From: Rhynchopus sp. YZ270_cl-10
Lineage: Eukaryota > Euglenozoa > Diplonemea > Diplonemida > Diplonemidae
Assembly: GCA_964035575.1 (NCBI GenBank)
Contig: OZ037913.1
Span: forward strand, 434,001 to 498,000
Direction: 5' to 3'
Length of the DNA stretch: 64,000 bases
In this document: in pieces, positions 31,838 to 41,580 of the stretch
How positions within the stretch are numbered: position 1 is the first letter of the stretch
How the letters are laid out: each line of letters begins with the position of its first letter
Position numbers and translations under genes: made by a program
Notes under the pieces: generated by a model
The model's input: only the letters and a program-made list of their open reading frames with translations
What the model was told of the DNA's origin: nothing
Database searches by the model: none

Positions 31838-32525
31838 TCCGCCAAAAATCTGGTCCGTGGGGGGGTGGGGGGGGGGGGTCGGACAATGTCCGCCAAAATG
31901 TTTTATATACCTTCCCTTTTGAGATGAGCTTTTTTTTGTCCCACTCTGGTACTGTACTGTACTGTACTGTACTGTACTGTACTGTACTGTACTGTACTGT
32001 ACTGTACTGTACTGTACTGTACTGTACTGTACTGTACTGTACTGTACTGTACTGTACTGTACTGTACTGTACTGTACTGTGTATACTGTGTATACTGTGT
32101 ATACTGTGTATACTGTGTATGCGGAAATTGACCAAAAACGAGAACTTGTCCATTTCGGCAAATTGACCCCACCACTGGCCGGACGGATTCCGGAAATGCA
32201 AATACCGCCATTTAAAAGCTTCACCAACGAAAACAAAAAAAATATTTTTCCAACACATGAATGCCCCAAAACGTCATGACAACTGGTAGAAACACGGTAG
32301 GGAATCGGTTATGCAGCCACGCCGAAAAAGTTCAGTTTTAAGCGAAACTTACACACACTTACGTACAACTGAGCATTACTGAGCACAATTACACCACAAT
32401 TACAGCACAATTACAGCGGCCCAAAACGGTTCACTTTCGTGATTTTTTGTGATTTTTGTGATTTTTCGTGATTTTTTGTGATTTTTCGTGATTTTTTGTG
32501 ATTTTTTGTGATCGACAGAATTTGA
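31030..32525. repeat. Composite repeat island upstream of eL34
   Basis: Bounded by direct repeats built of GTGATTTTTT units ending in GTGATCGACA (about 31078-31151 and 32438-32516). Inside, GGTATATAAAACATTTTGGC at 31159-31178 recurs inverted at about 31895-31914, with a G-run and TCGGACATT next to each arm. A roughly 75-bp unit (GGCATTTCCGGAATCCGTCC, GTGGTGGGGTCAATTTGCCG) occurs at about 31308, 31503 and 31672 in sense and at 32128-32205 inverted. A run of 31 A lies near 31806, and two short-unit arrays lie at 31949-32120. No protein is encoded. Confidence 0.85.
31949..32120. repeat. 5-bp and 9-bp satellite arrays (ACTGT and ACTGTGTAT units)
   Basis: About 26 copies of the 5-bp unit ACTGT (31949-32080) pass into about five copies of the 9-bp unit ACTGTGTAT. 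The 7-bp array at 1563 uses ACTGTGT, so all three share the ACTGT core. The string TTATGCAGCCACGCC lies about 190 bp downstream (32311) and also abuts the 1563 array. Confidence 0.95.
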
Positions 32526-32681
32526 AAATATTTTTTGTGAATATTTTTTTCCACACCCCCCCTGTCGCCACCCCATACAACAATTTTTCACAAAAAAACA
32601 CAAAAATAGTAAAAACTCATAAAAACCCAAACACCCAAACAGACAACACACGACACTCACCCACACACCCCCAAACTCAAA

Positions 32682-33268
32682 ATGGTCCAGAGACTCGCCA
32701 TGCGTCGCCACTCCGCGTACCCCACCAAGAGCAACAAGTTCGTTGTGAAGCACATCCCCGGAGGCAAGCTCTCGATGCAGCCCATCAAGAAGAAGGTCTC
32801 GGGACCCCGTACCCCGAAGTACCTCGGACACAAGCGTCTTGCTGGAGTCAAGGTATTGTAGCATGTTTTTTATGTTTCAGTTTTAACTTAATAATACTGG
32901 GCTGAAGGGGGGTGATTCGCACTTTTTCCGCCATTCAGCCACACCAAATATCCATTCAAACCCTTCTGTAGTGAAACACCCTTTTGAACGTCTACAAAAC
33001 TATCAAGCAAAATTAAACAGAGCACAAAGCACTTTCAAAACATACAAAAAACATTTTCAAACACCCTTTTGAACGCTCAAAATTCTCTTTCTTTAAACAG
33101 GCCTTCCGCCCGGTTGACGGAGCCCACGCACCCCAGCGCTCGAAGTCCGTGACCCGTGCCTACGGAGGTGTCCTCACCCACGCCCAGGTCCGTGACCGTG
33201 TTGTCCGTGCCTTCCTGATCGAGGAGATGAAGATCGTGAAGCGTGTCACCCAGAAGAGAAGAAACTAG
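32682..33268 (+). CDS. RPL34: Ribosomal protein eL34
   Basis: Large-subunit cytosolic ribosomal protein. Two exons (32682-32852, 33101-33268) splice in phase 0 across a 248-bp intron with a GTATTG donor and AAACAG acceptor, giving 112 residues. Family blocks: [19 protein letters not shown], a GGKL turn, KRLAGV (compare RLRGV), [29 protein letters not shown]. The two CxxC pairs of many eL34 proteins are missing: the first region reads [13 protein letters not shown] and the second [12 protein letters not shown], so the zinc site is lost in both halves together. Codon use is strongly biased, as expected for a ribosomal gene. The intron contains a short A-rich insert bounded by 17-bp direct repeats. 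Confidence 0.96.
32974..33075. repeat. Short A-rich insertion with 17-bp direct repeats in the eL34 intron
   Basis: The insert at 32991-33058 (68 bp) is bounded by perfect copies of AAACACCCTTTTGAACG at 32974-32990 and 33059-33075. Its first 50 bases are identical to 2732-2781. Confidence 0.9.
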
Positions 33269-33760
33269 AGAGTTTCCCCTTCAAAAAAACATTGTCGATG
33301 AATAAAAAATACCAAAAAAAAAAAATACCCCTTTTTAAAAATAATCAAATGACAAAATACAACAAAAAAAAGAGGCCCAATTTTATCATAGGGCCTTTCA
33401 ATAAAGAAAAAACTGTCAAAAAAAAAGGGGGTGGGTAATATTTTTTTTCTGGTTTCGTGTGCATTTTTTCTTCTTTTTGGGGGGATTTAGACGAGCCCAA
33501 TTGATTGAAAAAAAAGTAGAAATTATTTTCCCTTCCCTTCACTCCTTCACTCCTTCACTCCTTCACTCCTCCTCCCACAAACCCACCCACCACAGAAAAC
33601 AAAAAAACCAACAAAGTCCCAACGAAAATAGAAAAAAGGGGCCCCCCCGGGATGCTGCGGTAACTGAACGTTTTTCGAAACCCTTTCTTCCCTCCCCTTT
33701 CCCCCCCCCCCCCCCCTCCCCCCAAGACCCCCTCTCTCTACTCCATCCTAACACAAAGCA
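33269..33760. other. Intergenic spacer
   Basis: A-rich then pyrimidine-rich sequence with four tandem copies of TTCACTCC (about 33538-33570) and a run of about 16 C near 33700. No gene seen. Confidence 0.55.
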
Positions 33761-36700
33761 ATGCCAAATGAAACTTTGCAGAGGTTTCAGGCTGAGCTGG
33801 ACTGTTTGGGGAGTCGGTTTAAATTGCTGTCTGTGTTAGGCCAAGGGAGTTATGGTGCAGTATTGAAAGCTGAAGATGTGGCGACTAACGCAACATATGC
33901 GATTAAAAGGGTGCATCCACGGATTCTTCTTGAACGGGACCTTTCTGTTCGAATCCTGAGAGAGGTGTTGCTGCTCCGTCACTTTGATCATAGTAATATA
34001 TTGTATCTCACGCACTATCTTTGCAACAAGGACATTGTGGACTTAACAGAGCAGAAGGAGGAAGTGCAGCAGCTCACCAATCAATCGCAGGCGTCTCTGT
34101 ACCTGGTCACCCCGCTGATGGATACAGACCTGCGGCAGCTTCTGAATAGTCAGCAGGAGTTGAAACACGAGCATGTGTCATATCTTATGTTCCAGCTTCT
34201 TTGTGGTCTGCGTTGTATTCATGGTAGTGGGGTAGCGCATAGAGATATCACACCGGGTAACATTCTTGTTAACACTTTGCATTGTGATTTGAAAATCGCA
34301 GATTTGGGGTTGGCGCGTGAAGTGGACGAAGAGCATCGGAGGAAGGGCAATATGACGGAGTACGTCACGGTGCGGTGGTACCGCTCCCCCGAGGTTCTGT
34401 GCAGCTCCCGAAGCTATGGTGTGTCGGTCGACATATGGGCGGCTGCGTGCATTTTTGCAGAGCTTCTTGGCGCACAACCGCTCTTCCAAGGCACCCACAC
34501 CTCCAACCAGCTTATCAAAATCATCAACGTAGTGGGTTCCCCTTCTGCAGATGTTGTCAAGAAGATGGGCGGGAGTGCGGACACACGGGATTACATTTTG
34601 CGACTCCGACAGACAAAGGGGACATTAGAAAATACAATTGCAAAGTTCTCTCTCCGTGATACACACAGTGTGGACCTCTTCCGGAGCATGCTGCAGTTCA
34701 ACCCTGCAAAGCGGGTTACGGCGGAGGAAGCGTTGCAGCACAAATACTTTGCTGAATTCGAGGAGGATCTCCCGCGGTTCACTCAATTCACCTTTGAGCC
34801 TGCAGAGTACAAAACCTCAATGGATGTGCGACGACGCCTGGTCAACCTTACCTCCGAGCTGAAAAGGGTGAACCGCAAGGCATGTGTCTCAGCTGCCGCA
34901 TCTGCGGGGGTGGTGCTCTTGGTAATGTCGGTGTACTCTCGGCTGTTGGTGTGCGACTATCCCATACGGATAAGTCTCTCCTTCGACCCTTCGCATCGGA
35001 CGGTCTCCGTGACAAAGCAGGGCGCAGTGTTGATGCCAAGGTTTGCTCTCGCAGATCCACCGGATGTGAAGATCAACGTAGGTCTGCATCCAAACGCCCG
35101 CTGGAAGCAGGTCGGCACCGCCATCTCCAACTTCCTTACCCTAGAGGTCAACTCTGTTAGGCATAAGGCGCAGCACACCATAGGCTCCGCAGAGTCGGCT
35201 GTACGGCCACGGCACAGCAGAGTGTCGAGCATGTTGCCCTCAGCGACGACACCACGACCAGGGACACCAGGGAGGAAGTCTTTCGCGGCAGCGACGCACG
35301 CCTACTCAAAGGTATGTGGTGATTTGGTTGTGGTTTATTGTAAGGTTGTAAGGACGGGGGCTTTTGTTTTATTAAAAAAAACAACCACGCTGCCCAGGCA
35401 GAACAAAAGAATGTGGAAATTCAAGTATAAAAAAAAATCCCCCAAAAATAAACAGTCGATGCCCGACTTCTTCGCAATGGGTGTGCAAGAAGGAGACGAT
35501 CATGATAAGGTAGAGCATGGTAGTTCACAGGCCTCGCTTCTCGCTTCCTTTAACCGGCGGAACCCGCTTGCGGTGTTCACCCCGCGCGGGAAGAATGTGG
35601 TCAAGCGTGAGGACGACAACAACTCCCCGGGCAACACACCCACCAACAAGGCACATACGCGTACGCTCAGCGGCATACAGTACGGAGGGAAGGATGCGTA
35701 CGCCACACCACGCGCCGCAGCGTCACCCTCCCACGACACACCACGCGATGCTGTCACGCTTCCCCGCCCCTTCGCCTCCACCTTCGGAAAGTCCTCACCC
35801 GAACAAAACCACCTGCAGCTCAACCTCTCTGGCCTCCACGCCCCCCCTCAAGTTAACCCACACTGGAACCAAAACAAACTCCGCCAACTCGACGAGGACG
35901 TCCGCCCGGCTCGTTTGATGCGTGACCTGAAAAGCGTGCAGGATGAATCACTGTACGCGGATATCATTGAGGTGGACGACACAGAAGGGAGCGACCATGG
36001 GTCTGTTCATGATCACGGAAGCGAAGCGGGGGTCGACGATGGGATCATGCTCGACATGCCACCAGCAACAACACCACCACCAGCACCGACCCGGGGAAGG
36101 GCCCAGGCTGCAATGAGACGCCACCCCTTCTCACCAAAGACACCACGCGACCCTTCCGGGCTGATTGCAGGCCTTCTTGCCCCACACCGCCCGCCGTACA
36201 CAGCAAAGAGACTACAAGCACTCACCGCCCCTGTCACCTTCCTTGACACAAAGACAGGAGACACGGTTTCCCTGGGTGTTGCCGCATCTGGACGCTGTCT
36301 TATCTACCGCGTCAGTGAGAATTCCGAGCCGCACCGTGACTGTTTTGGATATGTTCCTAGACCAAGGTATTATCATGTAGGAGAAATTCTGTATGAAATG
36401 GCGGAAAACCGGCTGGTCTTTCCGGGGTTGAGAAAGACGGTTCATTTGCCACCTCTTCAGGATCTTCCCGTTGCGTTGCATCCGTTGACGACTGTGGTGC
36501 ATTGTGTATGGGCGGTGGGGATTCCATCAAACTTCTTTGGTAATGTGTTAACTAGAATGCCGGCAACGAAGAGCACCGTGGTGTGTTCGTCTGACGTACA
36601 TTATGACCCTTATTCGTGCGAGGTGCCTTCAAAGAAGAAGGCAAGACCGACGCATGGACGGACACATAGCCATACGATGTTTGGTAGGTCCGGGCCTATC

Positions 36701-37708
36701 ATTGGCCACCATTCGCCTAAACCGCATAACGAACGCCGGCACGTAAAAACCGACAGCTTCAATCAAATCAATTTGGAAGCCAAATTTGATGCCTCGCTCA
36801 ATGAAGACAACTACAACGCAGAGTCGACCCACCCTCTCAGCATGACTGCGGAGACCACTGTTCTCCAAAGCGTCCAGCGAGCCTTCCCTGCAGGCACCAT
36901 CGACTCTGACTACAACTTCATGGGGTCCGTCCGCTGCTTCATTTCTTCAATGGATGTACCAACGTTCAGCCACCGTGGGGTTGGTGTTGTGCATTCTCGC
37001 ACACATTCTACGGGGAACACCCCTAGGTCTCCTCGCGTCGCCGTTACACCACGCTCCGCAAGAGGAACCACAGCGACCGCAACACCACGTAGCCCTGGTG
37101 GAGGTGGTTTAACCGCTTCCTTTGGAATGCGCCGTAGTGGCGAAGGCTTCAATGCAGGAGAAGGTGAAGGGGAGACCTCCACTGCAGGCAGCAGCATCGA
37201 CTTTGAAGCAGACCGTGTACCTCTGCCGGTTCACCCTACCACTCCTAACGGGAAGAACGGTGGTGGGAGACCCCCTGCGGGGAGGGGGGTGGCTTCTGCG
37301 AAAGAGGTGAATGGAGGAGCTGGGCGTGGTGGTGGGCGTGGTGCTGGCCCTGTGTCCGCCCCTCCAAGCAATAACAGTTTAAACAACACCCAAAACGGGC
37401 AAACCGCGAAGGCGTCGTACATTTCTACTGTAATCAATCGGTCGCAAGCGTTGCCCCCAAATGGGCAAAATGGACAAAATGTGCAAAATGCGCCAAATGG
37501 TACGACACACCACATACCACATCCTGCTCCAGGAAGAGGTAAGCCAAAGCCTTCTACGAATGAGCCCTTTCACGATGCGAAGCTCAAACGGAAACGGCCA
37601 CGTACAACAGAGCCGTCGGAATGCCCCGAAGATGAAACCGAAGACGAAGAAGAGGAAGAGGAAGAGGAGGAAAAGGCGAAGTGTGGCTGCGAATGTATTC
37701 TTGCCTAA
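33761..37708 (+). CDS. MAPK-like protein kinase with long tail and CAAX box
   Basis: CMGC-group kinase, closest in pattern to ERK-type MAP kinases. Kinase domain about 20-350: Gly loop GQGSYG (27-32), Lys49 in YAIKR, HRD at 160-162, DLG at 181-183, activation loop TEY (199-201) followed by VTVRWYRSPE. The catalytic-loop lysine of HRDxK is threonine (HRDITPGN), an unusual change. A 930-residue, mostly disordered tail follows, rich in Thr-Pro-Arg sites. Bases 35312-35401 are best read as a 90-bp intron (GTATGT donor, CAG acceptor): it is a multiple of three and stays open, but the residues encoded there are unlike the rest; without it the protein has 1285 residues. The C-terminus is an acidic run, then CGCECILA, a CAAX-type prenylation signal with two further cysteines, implying membrane anchoring. 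Confidence 0.88.
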   Translation: MPNETLQRFQAELDCLGSRFKLLSVLGQGSYGAVLKAEDVATNATYAIKRVHPRILLERDLSVRILREVLLLRHFDHSNILYLTHYLCNKDIVDLTEQKEEVQQLTNQSQASLYLVTPLMDTDLRQLLNSQQELKHEHVSYLMFQLLCGLRCIHGSGVAHRDITPGNILVNTLHCDLKIADLGLAREVDEEHRRKGNMTEYVTVRWYRSPEVLCSSRSYGVSVDIWAAACIFAELLGAQPLFQGTHTSNQLIKIINVVGSPSADVVKKMGGSADTRDYILRLRQTKGTLENTIAKFSLRDTHSVDLFRSMLQFNPAKRVTAEEALQHKYFAEFEEDLPRFTQFTFEPAEYKTSMDVRRRLVNLTSELKRVNRKACVSAAASAGVVLLVMSVYSRLLVCDYPIRISLSFDPSHRTVSVTKQGAVLMPRFALADPPDVKINVGLHPNARWKQVGTAISNFLTLEVNSVRHKAQHTIGSAESAVRPRHSRVSSMLPSATTPRPGTPGRKSFAAATHAYSKVCGDLVVVYCKVVRTGAFVLLKKTTTLPRQNKRMWKFKYKKKSPKNKQSMPDFFAMGVQEGDDHDKVEHGSSQASLLASFNRRNPLAVFTPRGKNVVKREDDNNSPGNTPTNKAHTRTLSGIQYGGKDAYATPRAAASPSHDTPRDAVTLPRPFASTFGKSSPEQNHLQLNLSGLHAPPQVNPHWNQNKLRQLDEDVRPARLMRDLKSVQDESLYADIIEVDDTEGSDHGSVHDHGSEAGVDDGIMLDMPPATTPPPAPTRGRAQAAMRRHPFSPKTPRDPSGLIAGLLAPHRPPYTAKRLQALTAPVTFLDTKTGDTVSLGVAASGRCLIYRVSENSEPHRDCFGYVPRPRYYHVGEILYEMAENRLVFPGLRKTVHLPPLQDLPVALHPLTTVVHCVWAVGIPSNFFGNVLTRMPATKSTVVCSSDVHYDPYSCEVPSKKKARPTHGRTHSHTMFGRSGPIIGHHSPKPHNERRHVKTDSFNQINLEAKFDASLNEDNYNAESTHPLSMTAETTVLQSVQRAFPAGTIDSDYNFMGSVRCFISSMDVPTFSHRGVGVVHSRTHSTGNTPRSPRVAVTPRSARGTTATATPRSPGGGGLTASFGMRRSGEGFNAGEGEGETSTAGSSIDFEADRVPLPVHPTTPNGKNGGGRPPAGRGVASAKEVNGGAGRGGGRGAGPVSAPPSNNSLNNTQNGQTAKASYISTVINRSQALPPNGQNGQNVQNAPNGTTHHIPHPAPGRGKPKPSTNEPFHDAKLKRKRPRTTEPSECPEDETEDEEEEEEEEEKAKCGCECILA

Positions 37709-38100
37709 AACGCGGTAGAGGTTTTTAATAAAAAATGTATTTTAAGATCATTGTTGCTTTTTTTAATTGTAAGGGGATCAGGAGAGGGGGGGCTGGGGAG
37801 GGGGATATTTTTTTTTGGGTACGTTCTTCAGTTTTCATGTCTGGATTTGGTCAGACTAGAAGAGGGAAAAAGCCCCAATTTTTGCTATAATTCATTTCAG
37901 GACTCTGTTTTTATGTGTAAATTCGAAAATAGGTCAGTAGGTCAGAACCAGTGCGGTGTTTCTCATGGTATCTCTCTATCTCTCAGTAGGGGGGTGCTTT
38001 TTTTGTGTCCGTTTTGATGAGAGGGAACGAAAACGAAAAAAAAAATTAGCAGTCTAGCCCTCATTAGGTAATATTACGGACAGAATCTTGTCTTTTTTTT

Positions 38101-38145
38101 TAGGTACACTGTCACGAGAGGGTTTTGTATTTTCAAAAGTCAAAC
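38101..38145 (+). repeat. Family C stem-loop repeat
   Basis: TAG then GTACACTGTCACGAGAGGGT and TTTGTATTTTCAAAAGTCAA, after an eight-T run. Confidence 0.8.
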
Positions 38146-38766
38146 TTCTGTTTCTTTTTTTTTTTTTGCTTCTCCCCCTTACTCTCAGACCGTAATACAT
38201 CTGGACCGTAAAGTGTTGGAACTCTCGGAAAAAAAAAATCGAAAAAGTTTCAGAATTTTTATGGTCCATATTTTACGGTTATGGTACTGCATGAGCTCGA
38301 CCGAGCTGCGTTTTTAGCACGTTTCAACTACTCTTTAAAAAACCCCCCATCGGAGAACCAGTTGCCCGCACTTTCAACTTCTCTTTTCTCTTTGAACTGA
38401 AGGATAATGCATAACTTCTCTATATTTCATCTTACAACTCTTTCTCTTTGTTTCAAAGATATGTGTCTGTATGTGTGTGCATGCGCCACAGTCTTTTTAA
38501 GGTACCTAAGCGAGTATTAGCTTCATCTTAGCCCCTTTTTCTCTTCCAAGCCTTTTTCTCTGAGTTGCGGAATGCTGTTGTGTGAACGGGTGCCCTCTAT
38601 GCGATACTCCCGCGCACATTATATTTTATTTTGGTAGTTTTCAACTCTTTTTTCAAAAACACTCAAATAGAGCCCCACCCGATGCAAAAAACAGGTATTT
38701 TTTTATTGGATAAAAAAAAATTAATCGGTCATGAATGGAATAACTGGCCACAAAAAAAAAGGAAAA

Positions 38767-38890
38767 AATAGTGGAGTTCATCCTCGGGTGTCACTAATAC
38801 AACCAAGTTTTCAAAAAAAAGTGGAGATTGCACAACTGTGGCAACACAACCGAGGCAACTACACTCCAACAATTTATCAAAGATCAAAGA
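38767..38890 (+). repeat. Families E and F joined
   Basis: An E unit (TCATCCTCGGGTGTCACTAA, CAACCAAGTTTTC, A run) is followed at once by an F unit (GTGGAGATTGCACAACTGTG, GCAACACAACCGAGGCAACT). Elsewhere the two occur separately (30591; 10692), so they behave as modules. Confidence 0.75.
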
Positions 38891-39219
38891 AAAAGTAACA
38901 TTCTTAGAAATGATATAAAAGACTATCCTCCAAGGGTGTCTTGTCATTGCTATTTACTTTTTTTTTACCCCCCCACTAAAATATAGCGTTCAAAAAGGCG
39001 CACGTACGTTTCAGCCTTTCAGTCAGACTGCCACCACTTCTTCTCCCTCTCATTTATGGAAAAACAGAGAGGATGGATGGCAGTCGGACCAACATTTTTT
39101 TTTATATATTTCTTCTTTTTTCCTCTTCCCTTCACCCCACCACCACGTTTCGTCTATCTTCCACAATTCGTTACAATATGATGTATTGTATTGTAACCCT
39201 ATTGGTTCTTTTTAACAAA

Positions 39220-39256
39220 AAGATGGCCAAGCACGAGAGACTTAGGATCATCTCAC
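39220..39256 (+). repeat. CGAGAG-loop stem-loop repeat (family B)
   Basis: CCAAGC-ACGAGAG-ACTTAGG, then ATCATCTCAC, in sense orientation. Confidence 0.7.
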
Positions 39257-40249
39257 CAGATGTGTATGTACCAGAGGTACGTTCATCTTTTAAACTTTTT
39301 TTTTTCTCTTTTTTATTATTCGCAAAAAAAAAGCCCTGGAATGCAGAAGGTGTTTGAAAGTGTGGGTAATTCCTAAGGGCGGCAACATTTCCCATTATAT
39401 GGGTGTGTGTGTGTCAGCTCTGGAGGGGGGGGAGGGAGGGAAAGTTTTTTTTTTTTCTTTTTTTTTTTTACAAAGTCAATGCTGTTGCAATATTTATGGA
39501 AAAAAAAAATGAATTATTTGCAGTCATTTCTAGCCTCGCTCTGTCCCCAGACTTACTGAGCCTCAAAAACAAAAAAAAAAAAAACAGAGAGAGGCATGAA
39601 AAGTTAGCTATTGCAAACCTGTTTCCACAACACTCTTTTTTTAAACTCCCTTTCTTCCTCTCTCCCCGTCACTATCTCCCCGCCCAATCACATATTCTGC
39701 TCTGGTCCGTTTATCTTCATTTTTTTCTTTTTTTTTGCTTGCGTCATTTCCTATGTTCTCTGCCATCGAACATCCGCCCCCAGTTATTGTTCAGTTATCA
39801 CCTTTTTGTGTTGTTTTGCATGGAGCGCAAGAGTGAACTGAGTGAAAGAAACACCCCCCTTTTTTTTTTTTGGATGTATTAGTGGAGGCCCTGAGGCTGT
39901 CCCTATGCTATAGTTTTTTATTTTATTTTGCGTTTTTTTATTATTATTTTGCATTGCACGGTCATACAACTCTCAATTTTTTTTACAGTTTTTATTTTTC
40001 ATGGAATATCCAGTGCCCTGTCAAGGACCTGTTTTCTTTTTTAAAGAAGAGTTAACAGCAAATGAACGGAAGCGAGGAAGAGGAGACAGCACGGACGCCA
40101 AAAATGCCGCCTGTATCCTCCCTATTTGTTAGCAGTACGTCCGTCTGTACCTGACGAGACGTTTTGCAAAAGGAACAGCATAAATTGACCCCTAGACTTC
40201 ATTTTTTTTTATAAAAAACCTAGAACGACAATAATGTAGGTTTCTGTAA

Positions 40250-40288
40250 AGTGACTGAGCAGGCATGAGGCTCTTGACTCATCTTACA
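40250..40288 (+). repeat. CGAGAG-type stem-loop repeat, diverged stem
   Basis: GTGACTGAGC, loop AGGCATGAG, GCTC, then TTGACTCATCTTACAA. GAGC pairs with GCTC, where other copies pair AAGC with GCTT, which is a compensated change. Confidence 0.65.
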
Positions 40289-40308
40289 AAAATTCTGTTT
40301 TGTTTGTC

Positions 40309-40472
40309 ACCCCCCTGATGGTGGTCATTCCCTCTTAACGACCCTTGGTCATGCTGCAAAAGTAAACAAACAAATAAGCAAAAAAGTACAAAATAAAGTA
40401 GCAAAAGCAAAAACAAAACAAAACAAAACAAAACAAACTTTCAAACCCCCCTGATGGTGGTCATTCCCTCTT
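40309..40472. repeat. A-rich insertion with 28-bp perfect direct repeats
   Basis: Two identical 28-nt strings beginning ACCCCCCTGATGGTGG (40309-40336 and 40445-40472) bound a 108-bp A-rich insert that ends in AAACAAACTTTCAA. It matches the design of the inserts at 2706 and 32974, although the internal sequence differs. Confidence 0.8.
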
Positions 40473-41519
40473 TTTTTCTCTTTTTGCGTTTTTTCTTTGT
40501 GTCATATCTGCCATATTGCTATCTTCCTGTTTTTTGCTTTTAGTGGGGTGGGAGGGTTCGTGACGGTTTAAAAAACCTCCAAGAGGTTCCCTTATCGCAC
40601 AGTGACCCTTTCCCCCCCAAAGATAACTGCAAAATTTTTCTCCGACGCTTCTTTTTTTCGTTCTTTTTCTATTTAAAAAGAGCAAGAAGTACATACCCAC
40701 AGGCGTCCACACAACACAAGACCACCTCTTTGTTCGCGGGTTTGCGTCCACACAGACCCACCATTGTTTCTCTCCTATCTCAACTCAACCGGCCGATTCT
40801 CTGGATATCGGCTACAAGAGCACAAAGAGACGGGGGTTCTCTTCTTCGTAGGTATTTTTTGTCATGACTTCCTTTTAAAAAAGGGTGGCTAAACTGTGAG
40901 GCATGCAGAGGTTCGTTCATCTGACAAAGAAGAAAAAATACGTTTTTTTTTTCTCGTTGTCAAGTAGGAGTTCCTGTTAATGGTATTTTTTTTTATGGCA
41001 TCGTTTTTGGCATGCACAAAAACAATTACTGTTTCTTTTTGACAAAAATTGGTGGTTGTTGCACACCATTGTGAGCCACCCCTTTCCATTCTATCCCCGA
41101 GTTCTTTTTTCCTGCAAAAAACAAAATATCCGTCATCATTTCTCAATGTTTCTCGCACACGGTTTACTGTATTTAAGGCCGTAATTTTTTTCTCTCTTTT
41201 TCTTTGCAAATTACATTCATTCTGGTCCAAGGGTATTCCCCCCGCTTCCTTTTCACTTTATTCATCATTTAACCAACCCCTCCTTAGCCCTATTTCCTCA
41301 AAAAAAGGAGGTATTTTCCCCACAAAACTTGAAAGATGTGTAGGTCATTCAACTTACGTTTTTTTTTTTTATTAACAAGGCCACATAACGTGTCAACCCG
41401 CTCACCAAAAGCACCAATGGTACCTGTATCCTGATACTGTGTAAAAGACACCCAGCCGGATCGCAAGACCCAGCTAGCCCACACAGAACAATAAGAGCTG
41501 CCAGGGCTAGTAATAAGTA

Positions 41520-41580
41520 AATAGTGGAGCACACTCTAGCCGTGGCTACACTAATACAACCAAGTTTTCAAGTAAAAAAG
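41520..41580 (+). repeat. Family E repeat
   Basis: AGTGGAGCACACTCTAGCCG, then GCTACACTAATACAACCAAG and TTTTCAAG. Confidence 0.7.

Noticed and set aside
31616-32269. Open frame of over 200 codons on the minus strand across the 5-bp array
   Set aside because: It consists of satellite and homopolymer translation plus repeat-unit sequence; no protein family is visible.
26868-38890. Spaced repeats considered as a CRISPR-like array
   Set aside because: Copies are far apart, of several families and irregularly spaced, in a eukaryotic context.
41290-41532. Minus-strand frame with mixed residues (SGWVSFTQYQDTGTIGAFGE)
   Set aside because: Short, no recognised family, no splice or start context, and it overlaps a family E repeat.
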